DNA of 64,000 nucleotides from an uncultured bacterium (GCA_905216055.1 CAJMSH010000002.1:1-64000); one strand, 5' to 3'; positions 30,619-40,838 are shown, counted from the first letter of the stretch. Notes: generated by a model not told the origin, from the sequence alone. Made by a program: numbers and translations.

Positions 30619-31899
30619 ATGAATAAAGAAATTAAAGCAGTAATTCTTGCCGCAGGTAAAGGCACAAGAATGAAATCAAATACACCGAAAGTTTTGCATA
30701 AAATATTTGAAAAACCGCTTTTAGGATATGTATTAGATAATGTAAAAAATATAACAAATGAATCATTTGTAATCGTAGGACACCACGCAGAAGAAGTTAC
30801 AGAATTTGTAGAAAAAAATTATAAATCAGCTAAAACAGTTCTGCAATCACCTCAACTCGGAACAGGTCATGCAGTGTCTATGGTATGTCCTGCATTAGAG
30901 AATTTTGACGGACAAGTAATTATATTATGCGGTGATACACCACTAATTACAGAAGAAACATTGAAAAAATTTGTAGATTACCACAACTCTAATAATTCTG
31001 ACTTAACAGTTATGAGTACAATCTTTGAGAACCCTACAAATTATGGAAGAATTATAAGAGAATCAGACAATTCTCTAAAATGTATAGTTGAAGAAAAAGA
31101 TGCAACATCTGATCAAAAAGCCGTAAAAGAAGTTAACGCAGGAATTTATTGTCTTAACTGGGGTAAAATTAAGCCTGCATTTTCTCAACTTACAAGCAAC
31201 AACGCTCAAGGAGAATATTACCTTACAGACATTATTGCTTGGGGTAAAAAGAATAATCTTAATGTTAACGCATATATCTTAGAAAACAGCGACGAAATTT
31301 ACGGTATTAATTCAAGAAAAAATTTGGCTGAAGCTACAAGAATAATGAATGAAAGAAAATTAAATTCATTAATGGATAATGGAGTTACAATTGTAGATCC
31401 TTCATCTACCTGGATTTCAGAAGATACAAAAATCGGTGCTGACACAACAATTTACCCATCAACTTATATAGAAGGTAAAAACAAAATCGGTAAAAATTGC
31501 AAAATCGGGCCTTGTGCACACCTTAGAGGCGATGTTGAAATAGATGACAACTGCAAAATCGGGAATTTTGTAGAAGTCAAAAAGGCGAAAATAGGTCATA
31601 ACACAAATGCAGGGCACTTAAGCTACATCGGTGACAGCGAATTGGGCTCTCACATAAATATTGGAGCAGGAACAATCACCGCAAATTATGATCCAATTAC
31701 AAAAACAAAAAGTAAAACAGTATTAAAAGACAACGTAAAAATCGGTTCAAACACCGTACTTGTTGCCCCTGTTGAAATCGGCGAAGGTACAAATATCGGA
31801 GCCGGAAGTGTGATCACCAAAAATATCGGTGAATGGGCACTTGGATTAACTCGTGCACCTTTGAGAATTATCGAAAACTGGGTTAAAAAGAAAATGTAA
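30619..31899 (+). CDS. glmU: Bifunctional UDP-GlcNAc pyrophosphorylase/GlcN-1-P acetyltransferase
   Basis: A 426-residue protein making UDP-GlcNAc for peptidoglycan and LPS. The N-terminal uridyltransferase domain starts AVILAAGKGTRMKSNTPKVLH and has LGTGHAVSM. The C-terminal half is a left-handed beta helix of hexapeptide repeats (IGKNCKIGPCAHLRG, IGNFVEVKKAKIG) containing the GAGTITANYD motif of the acetyltransferase site. It is somewhat shorter than the usual 450-460 residues, mainly at the C-terminal tail. AAGGAGAG precedes ATG. Confidence 0.92.
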   Translation: MNKEIKAVILAAGKGTRMKSNTPKVLHKIFEKPLLGYVLDNVKNITNESFVIVGHHAEEVTEFVEKNYKSAKTVLQSPQLGTGHAVSMVCPALENFDGQVIILCGDTPLITEETLKKFVDYHNSNNSDLTVMSTIFENPTNYGRIIRESDNSLKCIVEEKDATSDQKAVKEVNAGIYCLNWGKIKPAFSQLTSNNAQGEYYLTDIIAWGKKNNLNVNAYILENSDEIYGINSRKNLAEATRIMNERKLNSLMDNGVTIVDPSSTWISEDTKIGADTTIYPSTYIEGKNKIGKNCKIGPCAHLRGDVEIDDNCKIGNFVEVKKAKIGHNTNAGHLSYIGDSELGSHINIGAGTITANYDPITKTKSKTVLKDNVKIGSNTVLVAPVEIGEGTNIGAGSVITKNIGEWALGLTRAPLRIIENWVKKKM

Positions 31900-31933
31900 C
31901 CCGAATGTAAATTAATACAAATTTGAAGATTTT

Positions 31934-31957
31934 TAAGGCGGGAATTTCTCCCGTCTT
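31934..31957 (+). terminator. Terminator after glmU
   Basis: AAGGCGGGA pairs with TCCCGTCTT around ATTTC, followed by ATTTAT. Confidence 0.65.
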
Positions 31958-31977
31958 ATTTATGCTAAAATTTACTT

Positions 31978-33366
31978 ATGACAACCAAAGAAATAAAATG
32001 GACAATGTTTGTAATAACAGCAGTCGGCAACGTCATTGCCATGCTGGATTCTACAACAGTAAATCTTGCATTATACCCCATGTCCGTTGATCTTCATGTT
32101 ACGATGGGTCAAATTCAATGGGTTATGATTGCATATATGCTTGTTTTAACCGTATTCTTACCGTTTTTCGGCAAGCTCGGCGATATATTTCCGAAAAACA
32201 AGTTATATATGACAGGATTTTCAATGTTTGCACTTGGAGCTTTGCTGAACACTACTGCTCACAACTTTGGGCTTTTAATTGCTTACAGATGCCTTGAAGC
32301 TCTTGGTGCATCTATTATGCTTTCAAACGCTCAGGCAATAATTACAACCATTTTCAAAAATGAACGCAGAGGAAAAGCTCTCGGATTAAACGGTTGTCTT
32401 GTTGCAATAGGCGGAATGAGCGGGCCAGCACTCGGTGGAATTTTGCTAAACTACTTTGGCTGGCATTCTGTATTTATTCCGTGTATTCCAATAGCAATTG
32501 CAGGTGCTTTTTACGCGTACAAATTTTTGCCGCATCACGCTAAAACTGACAGAAAAAATTTCAAATTCGATTACAAAGGATTTATATATTTTACAATAAG
32601 CTTATTTGCACTACTTCTTGCAATTTCAGAAGGTCACAGCTGGGGTTGGAATTCTCTAAAAATTATCGTTTTAGGGATAATAACTCTAATTTTCGGAGTC
32701 CTATTTTATGTCAGAGATCATCATATAAACTATCCGCTTATTGATTTTTCTCTGTTTAAAATAAGACCTTTCACATTCGGAAACCTTGGAGTTATGACAT
32801 CATATATGGCAATGTACACAAACAGTATTCTTTTGCCGTTTTTCCTTCAAGAAATCTTAAAATATAATCCGCTTGTGACAGGGCTTTTAATACTACCTTA
32901 TTCACTTACACTTTCAATGATTGCACCTGTTGCAGGAAGATTGTCAGGCAAGTACGGAAGCAGATACTTAACTATTGCAGGCCCGACAGTTTATTGTATA
33001 GCACTTTTAATGTTTACTCTTTACGATAAAAATGTTGCAATGTGGCAAATCGTTCTGGCTTCAGGAATTATGGGAATAGGTAACGGACTTTTCCAATCAC
33101 CTTCAAACAACGCAATTATGACCTGTGTAGAACACGGGCATGTCGGATTGGCATCAGGAATTCTTGCTCTTTCAAGGAATATGGGTAACATTCTTGGAGT
33201 TGCCGTTACTATTACACTTTTTGAAACATTCAGAAAAATATTTCTTGAAGCAGGAAATGTATATGATACAGCATTTTTAACAGCGTACAGAACAACAATG
33301 TGTTTTGGCATATTTTTCGGACTTTGCTGTCTGACATTTGCATTTATAGCTTATAAAAAGGATTAA
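31978..33366 (+). CDS. MFS drug-efflux transporter (DHA2/EmrB type)
   Basis: A 462-residue inner-membrane protein with about 14 hydrophobic helices. MLDSTTVNLALYPM near residue 22 matches the DHA2 motif D1 (LDxTVVNVALP). GKLGDIFPKNKLYMTGF matches MFS motif A, and RCLEALGASIMLSNAQAII and LGLNGCLVAIGGMSGPALGGIL match motifs B and C. It would export toxic compounds by proton antiport. The start ATG follows AT-rich sequence without a clear ribosome site. No regulator is adjacent. Confidence 0.88.
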   Translation: MTTKEIKWTMFVITAVGNVIAMLDSTTVNLALYPMSVDLHVTMGQIQWVMIAYMLVLTVFLPFFGKLGDIFPKNKLYMTGFSMFALGALLNTTAHNFGLLIAYRCLEALGASIMLSNAQAIITTIFKNERRGKALGLNGCLVAIGGMSGPALGGILLNYFGWHSVFIPCIPIAIAGAFYAYKFLPHHAKTDRKNFKFDYKGFIYFTISLFALLLAISEGHSWGWNSLKIIVLGIITLIFGVLFYVRDHHINYPLIDFSLFKIRPFTFGNLGVMTSYMAMYTNSILLPFFLQEILKYNPLVTGLLILPYSLTLSMIAPVAGRLSGKYGSRYLTIAGPTVYCIALLMFTLYDKNVAMWQIVLASGIMGIGNGLFQSPSNNAIMTCVEHGHVGLASGILALSRNMGNILGVAVTITLFETFRKIFLEAGNVYDTAFLTAYRTTMCFGIFFGLCCLTFAFIAYKKD

Positions 33367-33464
33367 TAAAAATTTAAACAATTTTATGTAAACATTGTAA
33401 ATAAAATAATAGCCAAAATTTTAATTTTGAAGTATTATAAAAGTAACAAAGGGGATTTATAATC

Positions 33465-34547
33465 GTGGAAAAAAATTTAAACAATGATATGACAATAGGA
33501 ATACCTCGCGCAATGTCCTTTTATCACAATTACCCATTTTATTACGGATTTTTTACAGATCTTGGGATAAAAATAGTATTATCAGACATGACAACAAAAC
33601 AGACAATGTCCAGAGGATCATCTCTCGTTGTTACTGAAACTTGTTTACCGATAAAAGTTTACATCGGGCATGTATTAAATTTGATTGACAAAGGTGTTGA
33701 TAAAATATTCGTACCTTCTATTCAATCAATTGCACCAAAAATTTATAACTGCTCAAAAATCAGAGGATTACCTGATTTGGTTAGAAATGTTGTAAAAAAA
33801 GATTTTACAATGATTGAAGCAACTCTTGATAAATCAGAAAAAAATCAAGGAATTTATGAATTTTTGAAAGAAATGGTTGCACCATTTGGGATTACTGATA
33901 TGGAACGTATAAAAAAAGCTTCTAAAGCAGGCTGGAGAACTTATAACAACTTCCATATTATGTCAAAATCAGGCATGAGCTATAAAAAAGCTATGAATTA
34001 TGCTCTACAAGGAAAAGTATTCATTGAAAATCAAACAAAAGAATATCCTATTTCAATTGCTTTGATATCACACGGATATAACATTTTTGATGAAAGAGTT
34101 TCAATGAAAATATTTGATAAATTAGAAAAAATGGATGTAAAAGTATATTCATCACTTCAATTATCAAATGAACAAATGGACGATGGTATAAAAGCTCTCG
34201 GACAAGAAATGTATTGGGCAAACGAAAGAGAAATGACAGGTGCAGCAGGTCATTATTTAAAAGATACAAAAATAGACGGTCTGATTACACTTACTGCATT
34301 TGGTTGCGGACCTGATTCTTTGATGATTGAAAGAATTACAAGACAGGCAAAACGCTTCAACAAGCCGTTATTAAATCTTACTGTTGATGAACAAACAGGT
34401 GAAGCAGGATTTATAACACGTTTGGAAGCCTTTGTTGATATGTTGTTCCGTAAAAAACGAGCTAAAATTATCAATAAAATCGAAATTAACGGAGAAAACA
34501 CATATATTCCAAACACAAATTATATTGAAACTACTCAAGAAAGATAA
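33465..34547 (+). CDS. DUF2229 protein, acyl-CoA dehydratase activase-related
   Basis: A 360-residue protein with GTG start behind AAAGGGG. It has the DUF2229 opening IGIPRAMSFYHNYPFYYGFFTDLGIKIVLSD and the Cys in VVTETCLPIKVYIGHV, another Cys in NCSKIRGLPD, and a FGCGPDSLMIERI motif followed by LLNLTVDEQTGEAGFITRLEAFVD. These proteins are related to the component of 2-hydroxyacyl-CoA dehydratase/benzoyl-CoA reductase systems that carries an Fe-S cluster; the exact role of the free-standing form is not settled. Confidence 0.8.
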   Translation: MEKNLNNDMTIGIPRAMSFYHNYPFYYGFFTDLGIKIVLSDMTTKQTMSRGSSLVVTETCLPIKVYIGHVLNLIDKGVDKIFVPSIQSIAPKIYNCSKIRGLPDLVRNVVKKDFTMIEATLDKSEKNQGIYEFLKEMVAPFGITDMERIKKASKAGWRTYNNFHIMSKSGMSYKKAMNYALQGKVFIENQTKEYPISIALISHGYNIFDERVSMKIFDKLEKMDVKVYSSLQLSNEQMDDGIKALGQEMYWANEREMTGAAGHYLKDTKIDGLITLTAFGCGPDSLMIERITRQAKRFNKPLLNLTVDEQTGEAGFITRLEAFVDMLFRKKRAKIINKIEINGENTYIPNTNYIETTQER

Positions 34548-34565
34548 AAAAGATAAAACAAACAT

Positions 34566-34602
34566 AAAAAAAGAGGTCATCAAATTAATGACCTCTTTTT
34601 TT
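34566..34602. terminator. Bidirectional terminator
   Basis: AAAAAGAGGTCAT pairs with ATGACCTCTTTTT around a 7-nt loop between the convergent DUF2229 gene and rpsU; T-runs on both strands. Confidence 0.9.
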
Positions 34603-34617
34603 ATTTATAAAATCTGA

Positions 34618-34791
34618 CTAAACTTTTCTTTTTCTAGCAGCTTCAGATTTGCGTTTTCTTTTTACGCTTGGTTTTTCGTATCTTTCACGTTTTTTAACTT
34701 CTGAAAGTATACCGGCTTTTTGAATTTTTTTCTTGAAACGTCTTAGTGCGCTTTCAATTGATTCGTTTTCGCCAACTTTAACTTCTGCCAT
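34618..34791 (-). CDS. rpsU: 30S ribosomal protein S21
   Basis: A 57-residue basic protein, AEVKVGENESIESALRRFKK, then IQKAGILSEVKKRERYEKPS and a lysine/arginine tail (RKRKSEAARKRKV). This is the full S21 pattern. AAAGGTGG stands upstream of ATG 34791. S21 binds near the anti-Shine-Dalgarno end of 16S rRNA during initiation. Confidence 0.95.
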   Translation of the reverse strand: MAEVKVGENESIESALRRFKKKIQKAGILSEVKKRERYEKPSVKRKRKSEAARKRKV

Positions 34792-34931
34792 TTATATTTT
34801 CACCACCTTTATGGTCTTTTTGTACAATATATATACATTATAAACAAAATAAAAATAATTTCAAGTCCGGCAAAACATCTTGACAAAATAAAAAAAATAA
34901 GAAATAATAAATTTAGAAACAGGAGGCAAAA

Positions 34932-35726
34932 ATGGTTAAGAATAGAGCTTTTAGAATCCCCCCCCCCGCAAAGTTAAGAATTGTCAAGGGTTTTAAAGGG
35001 TTTACATTAGCAGAAGTATTAATTACACTTGGAATTATTGGAGTTGTTGCAGCGCTTACCATACCTACACTTATTGCGAAATATCAAGAAAAAGTCTTAA
35101 TTACTGCAGCAAAAAAATCTTATAGCACAATCTATAATGCTATCAACAGTTGGTGTCAAAAAAATGGAGAACTTGGAAATTACGAATATTTTTGGACATC
35201 ACAAAGTAATAATACTGAAATAATTAACGAACTAGCAAAAGAATTAAATGCAGTAAATGTCTGTACAAGTTCAAGCAATATCACAAAATGTGGTGGGAAA
35301 TATGATGTAAAAAAAGCTAAAAAAACAAACGATGGAAAGGGAAATACTGCTACAGAACAAGCAATGAATTCTAGACGCATAGTCTTAGCTGATGGAAGTT
35401 TTATATCTTTGTTCACAGAAGTCCAAAACGGAGGATGTACTCACACATATTTTAGCCCTGAGAGAGACCCTAATGGGAATTACATTGAAGACTCATCTAG
35501 TCCTACAGGCTATAAAGGAGAATACAAATCATCTCCAAATTGCGGATTTATTCATATTGATACAAATGGTCTAAAAGGTCCTAATCAAGTAGGGAAAGAT
35601 TATTTCATTATAGGAACATCTGGGAAAGCATTAAGTTCAACCTCAGATACATACGGTAACCTTAACTATGTTTTATCACATGATAAATTAATAGAAACAG
35701 AAAATTACAAGTTAGGAAAATACTAA
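34932..35726 (+). CDS. Type IV prepilin-like protein with C10 tract in the leader
   Basis: A 264-residue protein with a prepilin cleavage site, FKGFTLAEVLITLGIIGVVAALTIPTLI, after a 24-residue leader. PilD-type peptidase would cut after the G and methylate F; the helix anchors a minor pilin or type II secretion pseudopilin. The globular domain contains paired cysteines (NVCTSSSNITKCG; GGCTH; PNCGF). The leader codes for IPPPA by a run of ten C (34958-34967), striking in this AT-rich genome and able to slip. AGGAGG lies upstream of ATG. Confidence 0.85.
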   Translation: MVKNRAFRIPPPAKLRIVKGFKGFTLAEVLITLGIIGVVAALTIPTLIAKYQEKVLITAAKKSYSTIYNAINSWCQKNGELGNYEYFWTSQSNNTEIINELAKELNAVNVCTSSSNITKCGGKYDVKKAKKTNDGKGNTATEQAMNSRRIVLADGSFISLFTEVQNGGCTHTYFSPERDPNGNYIEDSSSPTGYKGEYKSSPNCGFIHIDTNGLKGPNQVGKDYFIIGTSGKALSSTSDTYGNLNYVLSHDKLIETENYKLGKY

Positions 35727-35751
35727 TTATAATCAAACAATATTTCTTTAA

Positions 35752-38724
35752 TTATGCTGATAGAGTAAAGATTTGGTAAATTTCCTCATCTGAAAGCTCT
35801 GTAATAATCTTTTCACCTTCGTAAACAGCCAAATCTGCCAATTCTTTTTTAGATTTTAACATTTCGTCAATCTTTTCTTCAAAAGTGCCGAGTGTTATCA
35901 TTCTGTGAACCATTACATTTTTATCCTGACCTATACGATAAGTTCTATCTGTTGCCTGATCTTCAACAGCAGGATTCCACCACAAGTCGTAATGAATTAC
36001 ATTGGTTGCACTTGTCAGGTTCAAACCTGTTCCACCAGCTTTCAAAGACAATACCATAATTTTTGCATCATCTTCATTTTGGAAACGATTAATCAAATCT
36101 TCTCTTTGAGGAACAGTTAATGAACCATGGAAGAATAACGGATCAGTTGAGCATTCATCGGCAATAACTTTACATAAAATATCTCCCATTTCCTTATATT
36201 GCGTAAAGATAAGAGTCTTTTCATTGTTATCCAAAATGCTTTGAACAGTTGAAATACATTTATCCATTTTACCTGAAAGCTCTTTGCTCATTTCACCGCC
36301 CTTCAAGAACTGATAAGGGTGGTTACAAATTTGCTTCAAAGCAGTAATAAGTTTGAAGATATTTCCGCGTCTGTTTATACCTGTGAATCCTGAAATCTTA
36401 TCCATCATCTCATTAAGAGTTTTTTCGTACAGAACAGCTTGAGGTTTAGATAAGTAACAGTAATCATTAATAACCATTTTTTCAGGAAGATCTGTGATAA
36501 CGTGTTTATCAGTTTTCAAACGTCTTAAGACAAACGGAGAAACAGACATTTTTAATTTTGCTGCACGAGAATTTTCCTTAAATCTTTCTATCGGAATAGC
36601 ATAACTCTTTTGGAACTCTCTCAATGTACCTAAATAACCATGGTTTATAAAATCAAATATAGACCACAATTCTGTCAATCTGTTTTCAACAGGAGTACCT
36701 GTCATTGCAATTTTTACATCAGATTTCAACATTTTTACAGCCAAAGTTTGAGCTGTATCAGGGTTTTTAATATTTTGAGCTTCATCAACAATTATCATAC
36801 CCCAAGTGTGTTTCTTTAATTCTTCAACATCTATACGCATAATTGCATAAGTTGTCAAAATAACATCATGTTTCAAATCCAATTTTCTTTCGGCACCGTG
36901 ATAAATAACAGCATCTAATGAAGGTGCAAACATTTGTAATTCCTTCATCCAGTTACCCATCAAGGTTGTAGGACAAATTACAAGTACAGGTTTATCAAGT
37001 TTGTTTTCCTCTTTCATTTTTAGGATTAAACTTATTACCTGAATTGTTTTACCTAAGCCCATATCATCAGCCATACAAGCGCCAAAGCCCTTTGAAACAT
37101 TTGTCCACAGCCATTTCAAACCTGTTTGCTGATAAGGTCTTAATTCACCGTTTAAAGTTTTTGGAGGAGTAACCTCAACAGGTTTGTTAAAATCTTGTAT
37201 AACCTTTGCAAAAGCTTCATCATAATCAAAATCATATTGATCAAACTGTCCCGACATAGAAGCGTGAATCAATTCCATTCTTGACATTGATTTCAAGTTT
37301 GCTTTTGCAAGCTGCTCAAAGAGTTTTTTAGTGTCTTCTTTGTCTATCAAAACATATTTGTTCTTATACTTTATAAGCCCGTTTTGACCTTCCACAAGTT
37401 TATTAAATTCTTCAATAGAAAGCTTTTCATTTCCAATCGCAATTTCGTATGAAAAATCAAGAATATCATCGAGTGATATTTTTGAAGACGAAGTATTATT
37501 GAAAATATCCGCAAGCTCTTTTGAACGAGAAGTTTTCACTTTTGCGTTAATAGAAGCTCTCGGAACAACAATATTTGTAAGCTCTTTAGGCAAAATAACT
37601 TCAATCTGAGCCTTTTGAAGATAATAAGCAGTCTGAGTAATAATTTTATAAACCTGATTTAAATCCAAATCAAGAGCAAGTTTTTCTTCATCTTCAAACA
37701 ATTCTTCCAATTCAGGCATATATCTTGTTGCATAATTAAGTTGTTTTTCAACAATTCTTGCAATATCAGATGAATTTGCGCCAAATACTTCATCATCAGT
37801 GTAAAGTTTATCAATTAAAACATCTTCCCCTGTTTTTCTATTTTTAATATGAACCTTCAAGCGGAAAAGCTCTTTATCATCAATCTTATCAATCTTGAAG
37901 AAAGGAATAACGTCATATTTACCCAAATAAAGTTCATCAAACCACTGAGCAAGGCTTTCTGCAATATCATGCCCTTTCATCACAGAACGCTGTTCCAAAT
38001 CTTTTATCATATAAGTTCCAGATTTTACATCTTTAAACTTATACGCTTTGATATTCAAAAATTTATAAATTACATAATTCAAATAATTATAAATAAAATC
38101 GTTTATAAAATTTTTAGGCTGACCGCCTTTTATAAACAAATCTTCTGGAATATTTTCTTCAAACTGATTAATAATTCTTGCAAGCTGTTGCGAATTAATA
38201 ATCGGTTCATAAACAATTCTGAACATTGATCCATGAGTTTTTACAGTCGGAATAAAATACAGTTTTTCAATAAGCTTCATAACAAAATATGTAAGCTTGT
38301 TCAAATAAATAAAAGTCGGAGTTAAAGATTCTAAATCAACAACGTTGCCAAAACCGCCGAAATAATCCATTACAAGATCAAGGCTCATTGCATAACCAAC
38401 TTTATCATCCATAACCTCAGATTTAAAACGGAATAAAGACCCTTTAGATTTCAAATAATACTGAAAATTATTGGTCGGAGTAACAAAAAACGATAATTTA
38501 TCATTGTTATTAACAAGATAAAAATTTGTATTTCTTGTCGGAGGATTAGGGCTTAAAAATACTCCTGCAAATTCATCTTCAACAGTCTGATAAATCAAAC
38601 TCAAAGTATAACGAAAATCTTTATTTTTAAAACCTTCAGGATTTTCAGACAAATTGAAAAACAATTCATCAACATTATTCTTTTTAAATGAAAAATCAAT
38701 ATCTAATACTTTATTATCAGCCAT
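35752..38724 (-). CDS. Snf2/SWI2-family helicase-like ATPase
   Basis: A 990-residue protein. The C-terminal half is a full Snf2 motor: motif I ADDMGLGKTIQ, motif Ia VICPTTLMGNW, motif II IIVDEAQNIKNP, motif III AMTGTPVENRLTELWSIFDF, motif V LSLKAGGTGLNLT and motif VI DQATDRTYRIGQ. The N-terminal 450 residues are a helical accessory region typical of bacterial Snf2 proteins that accompany RNA polymerase or nucleic-acid remodelling. ATG 38724 with AGGATG upstream is preferred to an ATG 17 codons earlier that lies in the gpmI terminator. Confidence 0.88.
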   Translation of the reverse strand: MADNKVLDIDFSFKKNNVDELFFNLSENPEGFKNKDFRYTLSLIYQTVEDEFAGVFLSPNPPTRNTNFYLVNNNDKLSFFVTPTNNFQYYLKSKGSLFRFKSEVMDDKVGYAMSLDLVMDYFGGFGNVVDLESLTPTFIYLNKLTYFVMKLIEKLYFIPTVKTHGSMFRIVYEPIINSQQLARIINQFEENIPEDLFIKGGQPKNFINDFIYNYLNYVIYKFLNIKAYKFKDVKSGTYMIKDLEQRSVMKGHDIAESLAQWFDELYLGKYDVIPFFKIDKIDDKELFRLKVHIKNRKTGEDVLIDKLYTDDEVFGANSSDIARIVEKQLNYATRYMPELEELFEDEEKLALDLDLNQVYKIITQTAYYLQKAQIEVILPKELTNIVVPRASINAKVKTSRSKELADIFNNTSSSKISLDDILDFSYEIAIGNEKLSIEEFNKLVEGQNGLIKYKNKYVLIDKEDTKKLFEQLAKANLKSMSRMELIHASMSGQFDQYDFDYDEAFAKVIQDFNKPVEVTPPKTLNGELRPYQQTGLKWLWTNVSKGFGACMADDMGLGKTIQVISLILKMKEENKLDKPVLVICPTTLMGNWMKELQMFAPSLDAVIYHGAERKLDLKHDVILTTYAIMRIDVEELKKHTWGMIIVDEAQNIKNPDTAQTLAVKMLKSDVKIAMTGTPVENRLTELWSIFDFINHGYLGTLREFQKSYAIPIERFKENSRAAKLKMSVSPFVLRRLKTDKHVITDLPEKMVINDYCYLSKPQAVLYEKTLNEMMDKISGFTGINRRGNIFKLITALKQICNHPYQFLKGGEMSKELSGKMDKCISTVQSILDNNEKTLIFTQYKEMGDILCKVIADECSTDPLFFHGSLTVPQREDLINRFQNEDDAKIMVLSLKAGGTGLNLTSATNVIHYDLWWNPAVEDQATDRTYRIGQDKNVMVHRMITLGTFEEKIDEMLKSKKELADLAVYEGEKIITELSDEEIYQIFTLSA

Positions 38725-38745
38725 AATCATCCTAATATTATTTGT

Positions 38746-38781
38746 AAAAAAGATGCCGTTGAAATTTGACGGCATCTTTTT
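38746..38781. terminator. Terminator between gpmI and the Snf2 gene
   Basis: AAAAAGATGCCGT pairs with ACGGCATCTTTTT around TGAAATTTG; it ends gpmI transcription on the minus strand, so the Snf2 gene needs its own promoter. Confidence 0.85.
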
Positions 38782-38791
38782 GCGAATTAAG

Positions 38792-40318
38792 TTATTTAAT
38801 CAAAGACTCACAATCCATTTCAGCAGGTTTTTTAATACCCATTAACTGAAGAATTGTCGGAGCCACATTGCATAAAGCACCGTCATCTTTCAATTGCATA
38901 TCTTTAGGAGCATTGATAAGAGTAAACGGAACTTTATTTGTTGTGTGAGCTGTTTGAGGTTTTCCAGTATCAGGGTTAACCATAACTTCAGAGTTACCGT
39001 GATCAGCTGTCAACAACATAATTATATTATTTTTAATACAAGCATCAGCGATTTTGCCTACACATTCATCAACAGTGTGACATGCTTTTTCAGCAGCTTC
39101 CAAAACTCCTGTATGACCAACCATATCAGGGTTTGCAAAGTTTACCAAAATAAATTCATATTCAGGATTTTCAATTGCTTTCAAAACATTTTCACAAACT
39201 TGAGGAGCGCTCATTTCAGGTTGCATATCGTAAGTTGCAACTTTTGGTGACGGAACAAGAACTCTTGTTTCGTGAGGTTGAGGCTCATCAATACCACCAT
39301 TAAAGAAGAATGTTACGTGAGCATATTTTTCAGTTTCAGCAGTTCTAAACTGATGAATACCGTTAGCTTCCAAAACATCACCTAAAATATTTACAAGATG
39401 TTCTTTAGGAAATGCAACAGGGAATGTAAAATCTTCATTATAGCTTGTCATTGTTATGTAGCAAAGATTTTTAAGAACTTTCTTTCTTTCAAATCCGTCA
39501 AAATCCTTGAAGTTAAGAGCTTTTGAAATTTCTCTTGCTCTATCAGGTCTAAAGTTAATGAAGATAATAGAATCATTGTCATGAATTCTTGATTCTTCAC
39601 CGCCTATAACTGTTGGAAGGACAAATTCATCATTATCACCTCTTGCATAAGATGCTTTAACACCTTCACAAGCAGTTGCAGCATGTTCGCCTTCACCAAA
39701 CAATAATGCGTTATAACCTTTTTCAACTCTATCCCAACGATTATCTCGGTCCATTATGTAATAACGACCAATAATTGTTGCAACAGGAGGAAGTCCGTAT
39801 TTTTTCAATTCATCTTCAACAGGTTGAATAAATGTGCAAGCACTTTGAGGCGGAGTATCACGACCGTCTAAGAAAGCGTGAACATAAACTTTTTTCAAAC
39901 CGTTATCAGCAGCCATTTTAATCAATGCTAAAAGGTGATCTAAAGAAGAGTGAACACCACCGGTTGATACAAGTCCGAAAATATGCAAAGCTGAATTGTT
40001 TTCTTTTGCATGGTTCATAGCCATCAAGAAGCGTTCATTTTTAAAGAAAGAACCGTCTTTAATAGCTCTGTTAATTCTTGACAAGTCTTGGTGAACAACA
40101 CGACCAGCGCCTAAATTCAAGTGCCCTACTTCACTGTTACCCATTTGACCTTCAGGCAAACCAACGTACTGCCCATCTGCGTGAATTGAAATTGTAGGAT
40201 ATTCTTTTTCTAATTTGTCAACATGAACAGGATGAGCTAATTTTGTAGCATCATATTCAGGGTGATTTTTGCTAATTCCCCAGCCATCCATAATACATAA
40301 TAATACTCTCTGTGTCAT
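38792..40318 (-). CDS. gpmI: 2,3-bisphosphoglycerate-independent phosphoglycerate mutase
   Basis: A 508-residue Mn-dependent enzyme converting 3- to 2-phosphoglycerate in glycolysis. It shows MDGWG at the N-terminus, the phosphoserine site QMGNSEVGHLNLGAGR near residue 60, HAFLDGRDTPP, GRYYIMDRDNRWDR, the EKYAHVTFFFNGG block and the metal site LTADHGNSE. Length fits exactly. Monocistronic, ended by a strong terminator. Confidence 0.95.
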   Translation of the reverse strand: MTQRVLLCIMDGWGISKNHPEYDATKLAHPVHVDKLEKEYPTISIHADGQYVGLPEGQMGNSEVGHLNLGAGRVVHQDLSRINRAIKDGSFFKNERFLMAMNHAKENNSALHIFGLVSTGGVHSSLDHLLALIKMAADNGLKKVYVHAFLDGRDTPPQSACTFIQPVEDELKKYGLPPVATIIGRYYIMDRDNRWDRVEKGYNALLFGEGEHAATACEGVKASYARGDNDEFVLPTVIGGEESRIHDNDSIIFINFRPDRAREISKALNFKDFDGFERKKVLKNLCYITMTSYNEDFTFPVAFPKEHLVNILGDVLEANGIHQFRTAETEKYAHVTFFFNGGIDEPQPHETRVLVPSPKVATYDMQPEMSAPQVCENVLKAIENPEYEFILVNFANPDMVGHTGVLEAAEKACHTVDECVGKIADACIKNNIIMLLTADHGNSEVMVNPDTGKPQTAHTTNKVPFTLINAPKDMQLKDDGALCNVAPTILQLMGIKKPAEMDCESLIK

Positions 40319-40406
40319 AATTTATGTCCTCTATTTATATTTCATCACTTATAGTTAGAATACCAAGAACATAAACCAAAAACAAGAGGGAAACTAATCC
40401 AAAAAA

Positions 40407-40823
40407 TTAATAAACAATTTGTACGTAAACAGTTCTGGTACGGGCTTTATTGTCAAAATCTATTAAAACAATTTGCTGCCACTGACCTAACTGTAATGCA
40501 CCATCGATTAAAGGCACCATTGTAGAATTTCCAATAATTGATGCTCTAACGTGCGCATAACCGTTACCGTCATGCCAAGTTTCATCGTGGTGATAAATTG
40601 CTTCTGCAGGGGCAAATTTTTCTAAAGCTTCAGGTAAATCAACAAGCAACCCCGGTTCAAATTCAATATTTGTAACAGATACAGTACTTCCGGCGACATA
40701 AACATGAACAACTGCAGATTGCAAAGAATGACTATATACTGCATGTTTTACCTGCTGAGTAATATCAATAATATCAGAAAATCCTTGAGTACTTACAGTA
40801 AATTTATCATTAATAACCGTCAT
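40407..40823 (-). CDS. yjbQ: YjbQ family protein (UPF0047)
   Basis: A 138-residue protein with the UPF0047 pattern: VYVAGSTVSVTNIEFEPGL near the middle, YHHDETWHDGNGYAHVRASIIG, then VPLIDGALQLGQWQQIVLIDFD and a final TRTVYVQ strand. The histidine-rich centre is the conserved site. E. coli YjbQ has been linked to weak thiamin phosphate synthase activity; its role remains open. It lies 15 nt after obg and is likely co-transcribed with it. Confidence 0.85.
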   Translation of the reverse strand: MTVINDKFTVSTQGFSDIIDITQQVKHAVYSHSLQSAVVHVYVAGSTVSVTNIEFEPGLLVDLPEALEKFAPAEAIYHHDETWHDGNGYAHVRASIIGNSTMVPLIDGALQLGQWQQIVLIDFDNKARTRTVYVQIVY

Positions 40824-40838
40824 ATAAAATTTTACTCC

